Source: Coriobacteriales bacterium
GTDB lineage: Bacteria; Actinomycetota; Coriobacteriia; Coriobacteriales; UBA8131
DNA: 5,507 nt
NCBI GenBank assembly: GCA_031263665.1
Contig: JAISFJ010000065.1
Span: forward strand, 1 to 5,507
Direction: 5' to 3'
The position numbers were made by a program, and so were the translations under genes. This document shows, in pieces, positions 1 to 4,602 of the stretch. Under the pieces are notes generated by a model, which saw only the letters and a program-made list of their open reading frames with translations, ran no database searches and had not been told where the DNA came from. Position 1 is the first letter of the stretch. Every line of letters starts with the position of its first letter.

Positions 1-473
1 CCCATCGCGACCGCGTTGGTGACCCGTGCTCCAAAATCTTGAGAGACTACCGTGATTTGGTCGACCATCTCGCCAGGCTTTAACGAGCGCGTAAACCCGC
101 CTGAGCCTGTCGCGCAAAACGCACAGCCCATCGCACAGCCTGATTGGGTCGAAAAGCAGACCGTCAAACGCCCTTTGGTCGGGATACCAACGGTCTCCAC
201 TTTTGCGCCATCGGCCAGGCGTAGCAGGTATTTACGCGTTTTATCGGCGGAAACACGCCGCCTGAGCACTTCGGGAAAAAAGAGCGGTTCCTCTGCTTCC
301 AGCTTTGCGCGCAGCTTGTTTGGCAGATTGCTCATCTGCTGATAATCCCGCGCGCCTTGCCCGTAGAGCCAATACAGAAGCTGGGTAACCCTAAACTCCG
401 GCTCCCCCCACGAAGCCACGAGCTCCTTTAAGCCCTGCATACCGTAGCGCTTGATGCCAAAAGACTGAAACAC
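1..473 (-). CDS. rlmN: 23S rRNA (adenine-2503-C2)-methyltransferase RlmN, 5' portion only
   Basis: Radical-SAM enzyme that methylates C2 of A2503 in 23S rRNA and, in E. coli, A37 of some tRNAs; it is cytosolic. The visible 157 codons read VFQSFGIKRYGMQGLKELV at the start. The cluster motif follows: SGCAMGCAFC, with the CxxxCxxC cysteines at residues 113, 117 and 120 binding the 4Fe-4S cluster. Next come GGFTRSLKPGEMVDQI and TNAVAM, matching the RlmN region after the cluster. The methyl-carrying C-terminal Cys lies beyond the window. The start is the GTG at 473-471: an in-frame TGA at 485-483 closes the frame upstream, and AAAGGA (483-478) precedes the GTG by 4 nt. A Met at residue 12 is the only nearby alternative. 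It is divergent from ddl. Family assignment is secure; the left truncation is a window artefact. Confidence 0.93.
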   Translation of the reverse strand, partial: MFQSFGIKRYGMQGLKELVASWGEPEFRVTQLLYWLYGQGARDYQQMSNLPNKLRAKLEAEEPLFFPEVLRRRVSADKTRKYLLRLADGAKVETVGIPTKGRLTVCFSTQSGCAMGCAFCATGSGGFTRSLKPGEMVDQITVVSQDFGARVTNAVAM

Positions 474-479
474 GTGTTC

Positions 480-499
480 CTTTCATACCACTTTCATAC
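480..499. repeat. Tandem 9-bp direct repeat CTTTCATAC upstream of rlmN
   Basis: CTTTCATAC occurs at 480-488 and again at 491-499, an 11-bp period close to one helical turn. On the minus strand the units read GTATGAAAG, and the unit nearer rlmN supplies most of its SD (AAAGGA). It could be an operator half-site pair, or simply a small duplication around the ribosome binding site. Confidence 0.5.
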
Positions 500-620
500 G
501 AACATAACGTGTAATTACTATAATCCATCCACCCCCCAATTTTCCACCACCCTCCCAAAAGCAATAATTTCAAGGCGGTGAAACCTCATTGAGGATGACA
601 ATGATTAAATCCTGGCTTAC

Positions 621-664
621 GATTCGTAAAGAATCTCCCTTATTGGGGGAATCGTCGCTATAAT
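621..664 (+). promoter_or_regulatory. Putative ddl promoter with overlapping inverted repeats
   Basis: A consensus -10 hexamer TATAAT is at 659-664, about 90 bp before the ddl start. The predicted transcript would have a leader of roughly 85 nt. No good -35 hexamer is visible. Instead the -35 zone holds inverted repeats: GATTC (621-625) opposite GAATC (631-635), with a further GAATC at 649-653, and TCCC (636-639) opposite GGGA (647-650). A promoter with a perfect -10, a poor -35 and flanking dyads would fit activator or repressor control, which is inference. Confidence 0.4.
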
Positions 665-755
665 TGGGTTGTGCTTTTATGACCGTGGGAAAGACTTTTT
701 GAGTCAGTGGTGCTATTGGTGGTGCTTTCTGAGGAAGGAGGGGGCCAAAAGAGCC

Positions 756-1832
756 ATGTTTGAGACCAGCGAGTGGATAGACAATCAGTGGATAGACAAA
801 CAGAAGCTGAATGAGATACGACAGGCTGCCGCCGCTGTCTCAGAGCGCGTTACAAGCGTTGCCTTGCTCTACGGAGGCACAACTGGCGAGCGAGAGGTCT
901 CCATCGCAAGTGGGGACAATGTGCGCGAAACGCTTGAGGACGAAGGCTTTACCGTTGTGCCCATCGACACCGGCGAGCCCGATTTTCTCAACAAACTCTG
1001 CGCGTGCGAGCCCGACGTTGCCTTTATCGCCTTGCACGGCAAAGGGGGCGAGGACGGCTGCATCCAGGGACTTCTTGAGATTTTGAACGTTCCCTATACT
1101 CACAGCGGCGTTAAAGCGAGCGCGCTTGCCATGGACAAGTTGCTCACCAAAATCATATACCAAGCCTCTGGCCTCGACACCGCGGGGTTTGAGGTTGTGC
1201 GAAAAGAGCAGTTTGATAAAAAGGCCGACCCCGCTAAGGCCGACCCCAGCAAGGCCGACCCCGCTAAAATCGACTCCATCCTCAACTCCAGCGCATTGCC
1301 CTGCGTGGTAAAACCTCTTTGCGACGGCTCTTCTCTGGGCATCTCGATACCCAAGACTCGCGATGAACTTCTCGTGGCCATAGACGAGGGGTTTAAGGTA
1401 GGCGACGTGTTGTTGATTGAGGAATTTATCGCGGGCGTTGAGGTGACGATTCCGGTGCTCGGCAACGACCCGGACCATCTGTGCGCCTTGCCGGTGATAG
1501 AAATCGTGCCAAAAAACGAGTTCTATGACTATGAGTCGAAGTATACGGAGGGCGGCTCAAAGCATATTGTCCCCGCGCGAATAACAGCAGGTGAGATGGC
1601 CGCCTGCCAGGCCGCGGCTTTGGAGGCGCATCGCGTTTTAGGCTGCGCCGGCGTCTCGCGGACCGACATAATCGTCACCGATGACAGTACTCCCTGTCTT
1701 ATCGAGACCAATACCGTTCCCGGTATGACGCGCACCTCCCTTATCCCCGACAGCGCAAAGAAAGCCGGCATATCACCCGGCGAACTCTACCGCCTTCTCA
1801 TCCATTACGCCCTCGAACCGCAAATTCGCTAA
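756..1832 (+). CDS. ddl: D-alanine--D-alanine ligase
   Basis: ATP-grasp ligase that joins two D-alanines for the peptidoglycan UDP-MurNAc-pentapeptide; cytosolic. The start chosen is ATG 756, preceded by AAGGAGG (735-741) at a rather long 14-nt spacing, giving 358 aa. Motifs by eye against E. coli DdlB: GGTTGEREVS at 40-49 (Glu45 for Glu15), ALHGKGGEDG, MDK around 126, VVKP with Lys186, GSSLG at 191-195, FYDYESKY at 256-263 with Lys262/Tyr263, SRTD at 301-304, IETN at 316-319 and SLIP at 328-331. The Tyr in the ESKY position indicates D-Ala-D-Ala rather than D-lactate specificity. Oddities are a roughly 33-residue N-terminal extension before the usual start, containing a WIDNQ/WIDKQ duplication, and a KADPA-type repeat insert at 156-170. 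It is followed at 13 bp by the reductase gene, so the two are probably co-transcribed. Confidence 0.95.
   Translation: MFETSEWIDNQWIDKQKLNEIRQAAAAVSERVTSVALLYGGTTGEREVSIASGDNVRETLEDEGFTVVPIDTGEPDFLNKLCACEPDVAFIALHGKGGEDGCIQGLLEILNVPYTHSGVKASALAMDKLLTKIIYQASGLDTAGFEVVRKEQFDKKADPAKADPSKADPAKIDSILNSSALPCVVKPLCDGSSLGISIPKTRDELLVAIDEGFKVGDVLLIEEFIAGVEVTIPVLGNDPDHLCALPVIEIVPKNEFYDYESKYTEGGSKHIVPARITAGEMAACQAAALEAHRVLGCAGVSRTDIIVTDDSTPCLIETNTVPGMTRTSLIPDSAKKAGISPGELYRLLIHYALEPQIR
774..803 (+). repeat. In-frame 15-bp tandem duplication in ddl N-terminal extension
   Basis: TGGATAGACAATCAG (774-788) is followed directly by TGGATAGACAAACAG (789-803), 14 of 15 bases identical. In frame it encodes WIDNQ then WIDKQ, in the part of Ddl that precedes the conserved ATP-grasp fold. 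Confidence 0.85.
1221..1280 (+). repeat. 15-bp tandem repeat inserted in ddl (KADPA units)
   Basis: Three contiguous 15-bp units, AAGGCCGACCCCGCT (1221-1235), AAGGCCGACCCCAGC (1236-1250) and AAGGCCGACCCCGCT (1251-1265), encode KADPA-KADPS-KADPA. A decayed fourth unit (1266-1280) encodes KIDSI. They lie between GFEVVRKEQF and LPCVVKP, where E. coli DdlB has a shorter linker, so this looks like a surface-loop expansion in the central domain. Confidence 0.9.
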
Positions 1833-1845
1833 GGAGACACGCACT

Positions 1846-2712
1846 ATGTATGACATCATCGTCATTGGAGCCGGCCCCGCGGGGTTGTCCGCCGCCATTA
1901 CCGCACGAGCGCGCAACAAAGACGTGCTCGTTATTTCCAACAAGCCGCAGGAAAGCCCCCTCGCAAAGTCCGCGCTCGTGGACAACTATCCGGGGCTTCC
2001 GGGGGTCAGCGGACTGCATCTCTTGGAGCAGATGGTCGCTCACGCGCATGGGCTGGGCGCACAATTTCTCTACGAAAGGGTGGTCTCCGTATTGGCGATA
2101 GACGATTGGTTTACCGTCGCGACGGGCAGCGACAGCATCGACACCCGCACGGTCATACTGGCAACGGGCGTGCAGCCGGCAAAATCCTTCAAGGGCGAAA
2201 AAGAGTATCTGGGACGGGGCGTGAGCTATTGCGCAACCTGCGATGGGATGCTTTTTCGCTCGCGCGTCGTGTGCGTTGTAGGGCTCAATTCTGAGGCGGT
2301 GGACGAGGCGAACTTCCTTGCGGAAATCGGCGTTGAGGTGATTTTTCTCGCCAAGAAAGCGCCCAAGGAACTCGACAAGCGAGTTGCCGTTCGGGAGGGC
2401 ACGGTCACCGAAATCAAGGGGAATGGAGCCGAGGTCACCGAGCTTGTCTATCGGACGAGTGCGGATGGTGCGGTCAAATCGGTGAGCTGTGCCGGCGTGT
2501 TCATCCTCCGGCCAATTATCGCGCCGGACGCATTGATAGCGGGGCTTGCGACCAACGATGGCTGCATTGCGGTTGACGGCGCGATGTCTACAAACAAAGC
2601 AGGCATCTTCGCCGCCGGAGACTGCGCCAGCAAACCCCTCCAGGTAGCAAAAGCAGTAGGAGAAGGCCAAATCGCCTGCTTCAGCGCCGTAAGATACCTC
2701 GACCAAAGATAA
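1846..2712 (+). CDS. Thioredoxin-reductase-like FAD flavoprotein (trxB-like, atypical NADPH domain)
   Basis: Flavin disulfide reductase of 288 aa, shorter than the usual 310-320 for TrxB. An FAD-binding GAGPAGLSAAI lies at residues 8-18, NYPGLP follows, then ILATGVQP, and the redox motif YCATCDGM has Cys129 and Cys132 (equivalent to E. coli Cys135/Cys138). The C-terminal FAD motif is GIFAAGDCASKPLQVAKAVGEG. The start ATG has AAGGAG (1831-1836) overlapping the ddl stop codon, spacing 9 nt. The oddity is the pyridine-nucleotide domain: the usual GGGNxA is GLNSEA (146-151), the usual HRRxxFRA is AKKAPKEL, and about 25 residues after it are missing. NADPH use is therefore doubtful. Ferredoxin- or other-donor TrxR relatives, such as the clostridial ferredoxin-dependent flavin type, also lack these motifs. 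No thioredoxin gene is in the window. Fold is secure; electron donor and partner are inference. Confidence 0.88.
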   Translation: MYDIIVIGAGPAGLSAAITARARNKDVLVISNKPQESPLAKSALVDNYPGLPGVSGLHLLEQMVAHAHGLGAQFLYERVVSVLAIDDWFTVATGSDSIDTRTVILATGVQPAKSFKGEKEYLGRGVSYCATCDGMLFRSRVVCVVGLNSEAVDEANFLAEIGVEVIFLAKKAPKELDKRVAVREGTVTEIKGNGAEVTELVYRTSADGAVKSVSCAGVFILRPIIAPDALIAGLATNDGCIAVDGAMSTNKAGIFAAGDCASKPLQVAKAVGEGQIACFSAVRYLDQR

Positions 2713-2934
2713 GCATGTGGGACAGATGGGGACGGCGTCCTCGACGTCCCGTCATGTGGCGTTGACGCCCCATCCTTTTGTGCCTTATGCGCCATATTTG
2801 AAATGGATTTCCGTAGGGGCGGTAAGGCAATCCGCCCGCCATTTTTGTTGCCGCCTGCGTCAAGAGTGTGCCGCACGCAGAAATCTGTCCCAGTTGCTCC
2901 CGTCCCACTCGCTGCCCCATGCACGCGATTGGGG
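2713..2934. repeat. Gene-free cluster of palindromic repeats
   Basis: 222 bp between convergent genes. A 10-bp perfect inverted repeat, TGGGACAGAT (2718-2727) and ATCTGTCCCA (2883-2892), brackets smaller dyads: GGGACG/CGTCCC (2729-2734, 2745-2750), GGCG/CGCC (2758-2761, 2766-2769), GGGCGG/CCGCCC (2817-2822, 2832-2837) and CTGCGT/ACGCAG (2855-2860, 2875-2880). CCCCA/TGGGG (2915-2919, 2930-2934) abuts the acetyltransferase stop. No protein-like reading frame is convincing. It resembles dispersed REP- or MITE-like intergenic repeats, but copy number cannot be seen here. Confidence 0.5.
2816..2849 (+). terminator. Possible Rho-independent terminator of the ddl-reductase unit
   Basis: GGGCGG (2817-2822), a 9-nt loop and CCGCCC (2832-2837) form a 6-bp GC stem, followed 4 nt later by a short T-rich run (ATTTTTGTT). 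It lies about 105 bp after the reductase stop. The distance and the gap before the T-run make it a moderate candidate. It may instead be just a dispersed palindromic repeat. Confidence 0.4.
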
Positions 2935-3519
2935 TTATAGCTCTTTGCGGTAGATGATGAGTTCGTGGTCGAGGTTGGCGATTTTTATGGGGAGGCGGCC
3001 GGTTTCTGTGGTGTAGCCCATGTTCTGCCAGAACAGGACGCCTCGTTCCTCTAAGGGAATCGCGAAAAGGCTTGTTGCTTCTACCTCGGATTCGAGTGCG
3101 AACTTCTCAACTTTTCTTATGATGGTGCTGCCGATGCCCTGTTGGCGATGTTGGGGGTTGATGATGAGATGCTGAATAACCCAGTTGCCTTTGTTTGGCC
3201 AACCGATGACAACGAGCGCATAGCCGACTAAGGCTTTGTCTCGATAGGCGCGAAACAGGAGTTTGTCCGAAGCCTCCTTGCCTGGCAAAATGCTTATCTC
3301 GCGCTCAAACGAATTGGGCTCATTGGTCAGACCGACCAGCGATTCGATGCCAGAAAACGCCTGTTTTCTCATGCTGTTTATCTCCGCAAGCTCAATACTC
3401 GCGAGTTGACTGATAAACGCGCAGTCCACCCGCAAATCACGGGCCTGTGGCTTTCTGTTGATTATCGACTCGTACCCTTTGGGCGGTTCTTCGCCTGTTG
3501 GCAACGGTTTTTTGGGCAT
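2935..3519 (-). CDS. GNAT-family N-acetyltransferase, substrate unknown
   Basis: Predicted 194-aa cytosolic acetyl-CoA-dependent acyltransferase. The GNAT core is visible: a central strand LVGYALVVIGW, then motif A with VIQHLIINPQ leading to the acetyl-CoA pyrophosphate loop HRQQGIG at residues 124-130 (Q/RxxGxG/A form), an alpha-3-like STIIRKVEKFA, and motif B ERGVLFWQNMGY at 158-169. The first 30 or so residues are Pro/Lys-rich (MPKKPLPTGEEPPKGYES) and outside the fold. Two in-frame ATGs are possible. I prefer the inner one at 3519-3517, because AAGGATGG (3532-3525) sits at proper spacing before it but abuts the outer ATG at 3528. A MITE-like hairpin element ends 20 bp upstream, so its promoter lies in or across that element. 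The gene is convergent with the ddl-reductase unit. The substrate cannot be told from sequence. Confidence 0.85.
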   Translation of the reverse strand: MPKKPLPTGEEPPKGYESIINRKPQARDLRVDCAFISQLASIELAEINSMRKQAFSGIESLVGLTNEPNSFEREISILPGKEASDKLLFRAYRDKALVGYALVVIGWPNKGNWVIQHLIINPQHRQQGIGSTIIRKVEKFALESEVEATSLFAIPLEERGVLFWQNMGYTTETGRLPIKIANLDHELIIYRKEL

Positions 3520-3524
3520 GGCCA

Positions 3525-3532
3525 CCATCCTT
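3525..3532 (-). promoter_or_regulatory. Ribosome binding site that decides the acetyltransferase start
   Basis: On the minus strand AAGGATGG occupies 3532-3525, 5 nt before ATG 3519. The AAGG core would have zero spacing to the outer ATG at 3528-3526, so translation from the inner ATG is favoured. Confidence 0.6.
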
Positions 3533-3539
3533 GTTCAAG

Positions 3540-3700
3540 GGAAGTGCTGATTAAATCATGTCACGCCATCTGGCGGTCATTTTCGCCTCTGGCTGCGTTG
3601 AGTGACATCAGCCTTAGCGCTGCTAGTCCTGATGTCACTCGCCTTGCCAGATGCGAAAATGACTCACCAGCTAACGCAACAGCATTTAATCAGCACTTCC
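3540..3700. mobile_element. MITE-like hairpin element, 161 bp, with TIRs and 4-bp target duplication
   Basis: The ends are perfect 17-bp terminal inverted repeats: GGAAGTGCTGATTAAAT (3540-3556) and its complement at 3684-3700. CAAG flanks both sides (3536-3539 and 3701-3704), as expected for a 4-bp target-site duplication. Inside, further arms pair in nested order: 3576-3586 with 3653-3663 (11 bp, GTCATTTTCGC), 3588-3593 with 3646-3651 (6 bp) and 3600-3611 with 3629-3640 (12 bp, GAGTGACATCAG). The loop itself contains TAGC/GCTA. The whole element can thus form one long hairpin. It has no room for a transposase, so it is non-autonomous. The GGAAGTGC ends loosely recall IS5-family termini, but this parentage is untested. 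Confidence 0.8.
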
Positions 3701-3734
3701 CAAGGGAACACCGTATTTTTTTGATGCCCCTTTC

Positions 3735-3769
3735 CCTTAAGGCAGCGGTTGGAAAGCTGCTCATTAAGG
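3735..3769. repeat. Stem-loop upstream of the tail-anchored protein gene
   Basis: CCTTAA (3735-3740) pairs with TTAAGG (3764-3769) and GCAGC (3742-3746) pairs with GCTGC (3756-3760), with a 9-nt loop and a small asymmetric bulge. It ends 9 bp before the candidate -35 hexamer of the next gene, so it could be an operator dyad. In neither direction is a T-run placed well for a terminator. Confidence 0.45.
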
Positions 3770-3778
3770 TATGGCTCC

Positions 3779-3806
3779 TTGGGAGTAATTCAAGTGTTGT
3801 TATTAT
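3779..3806 (+). promoter_or_regulatory. Candidate promoter, possibly leaderless transcript
   Basis: TTGGGA (3779-3784) and TATTAT (3801-3806) are separated by 16 bp; an overlapping TATACA is at 3804-3809. Transcription would begin near 3812-3818, at or only a few bases before the ATG at 3818, and no SD precedes that ATG. This arrangement fits leaderless translation, which is common in actinobacteria. Confidence 0.5.
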
Positions 3807-3817
3807 ACAATCATTTT

Positions 3818-4573
3818 ATGAAAAAAGGGTCACCGCAAAGTGCCAAACATCTTACCGAACGTTTTCAGGACCCGTTGGGTGCCTATATGCAGACGGTTAC
3901 GACCGCCCATGAGCAGCATATGGGGCGTTTCGCGCCTGTTGACGAGGTCTATCAAGGTTTCTACGCGACATTTACGCCTCAGAGTAAAGATGGGATGAGT
4001 TATCTCGGTGGGGTTGAGGGCATCATCGGCAATGAACTTGAGCTCAAGTTGTTTGATGAGGGGCTTGGCTTTGTCGCGCGCGACGGGCGACGGGTAGCCC
4101 TTTTAAGCGAGCATACGGCCACACGGCTGATGGCTCTCATGGAGCAAAACTGGGTTATCCATATCGTATTGGCCTACACCAGCTATAGCGCTGAGGAAAG
4201 GTCCTTCACGGGAGGGTTTGCCTGCATGTGCTATAGCTCAGAGCTCGAAGAAGAGGCAAAGTCCGCGCTAGAAGTCTTTATCCGCAATATCGTTGAGCGC
4301 ATCGCCAGCGCCACACGTCCTGGGCTTACCCTGACGCAAGAGCAGTTTGTCAGGGTCATCGAGAGCAAGGGGGCGTGGTTTCTCACGCGGGATGAACCAT
4401 GGCCGCAACTGCCGGAAGGCTCGGTGTACTACCGGCGCCGCAAAACGCTCAGTGACCGTCTTGTCGGCGTTGCCCTCAAAGGAAACAAGGGCTGCCTGGT
4501 CCTGTCATGGATAGTGTTGGCAGTTCTTGCGGGAGCCCTTGTTCTGGCAATTTGGTTCTTCTTTTTTCGGTGA
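3818..4573 (+). CDS. Unrecognised protein with C-terminal membrane anchor
   Basis: 251-aa protein that I cannot assign to a family. The first 220 or so residues are soluble-looking, mixed alpha/beta, with a segment GIIGNELELKLFDEGLGFVA followed by DGRRVALLSEHTATRLMAL that faintly recalls HIRAN-type beta folds, too weak to call. Residues 225-251 are one hydrophobic helix (from GCLVLSWIVL to WFFFFR) ending at the very C-terminus, preceded by the basic stretch LKGNKG. This is tail-anchor topology with the bulk of the protein in the cytosol and no N-terminal signal peptide. I start at ATG 3818 because promoter elements lie immediately before it. A TTG at 3749 with AAGG upstream would add 23 residues that overlap the promoter. 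It is convergent with rplI, with 29 bp between stops, and stands alone rather than in an operon. Confidence 0.75.
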   Translation: MKKGSPQSAKHLTERFQDPLGAYMQTVTTAHEQHMGRFAPVDEVYQGFYATFTPQSKDGMSYLGGVEGIIGNELELKLFDEGLGFVARDGRRVALLSEHTATRLMALMEQNWVIHIVLAYTSYSAEERSFTGGFACMCYSSELEEEAKSALEVFIRNIVERIASATRPGLTLTQEQFVRVIESKGAWFLTRDEPWPQLPEGSVYYRRRKTLSDRLVGVALKGNKGCLVLSWIVLAVLAGALVLAIWFFFFR

Positions 4574-4602
4574 CCCCACTTGCCCCCGTCCTGCAGCGAG
4601 TG

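Larger units (their letters stand above)
474..755. promoter_or_regulatory. Divergent intergenic region between rlmN and ddl
   Basis: About 280 bp without a convincing gene. It separates two divergently transcribed genes, so it must hold both promoters. A perfect TATAAT reads on the plus strand at 519-524, but I see no good -35 about 17 bp upstream. A second TATAAT is at 659-664. A small palindrome CCTCATTGAGG is at 584-594, and its GAGG could serve as the SD of a 22-codon plus-strand frame from ATG 595 to TAA 663 (alternative ATG at 601). That frame might be a leader peptide or chance. The region is pyrimidine-rich at 525-556. Confidence 0.5.

Noticed and set aside
52..342. Plus-strand 96-codon frame
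   Set aside because: Antisense to rlmN, with no motif of its own.
391..573. Minus-strand 60-codon ATG frame near rlmN
   Set aside because: It is a different frame of the same strand as rlmN; the GTG-started frame at 473 gives the conserved RlmN sequence.
840..1478. Minus-strand open frame of 212 codons opposite ddl
   Set aside because: It overlaps the conserved ATP-grasp gene entirely and shows no domain. Its GVGLAGVGLSGVG run is only the complement of the KADPA repeat.
1798..2706. Minus-strand open frame of 302 codons opposite the reductase gene
   Set aside because: It is longer than the sense gene, but its translation has no recognisable motif, whereas the plus strand shows intact FAD and CATC motifs. 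It is an antisense shadow in GC-biased DNA.
2448..2953. Small frames on both strands across the 2713-2934 gap
   Set aside because: They are built from palindromic repeat DNA, read in both directions with similar quality, and have no conserved motif or good SD.
3406..3912. Plus-strand 168-codon frame across the MITE
   Set aside because: It overlaps the acetyltransferase gene on the other strand, runs through the inverted-repeat element and into the next gene, and has no protein-like features.
4574..4602. Bidirectional terminator between the convergent stops
   Set aside because: The 29 bp contain no stem of useful length and no T-run in either direction.
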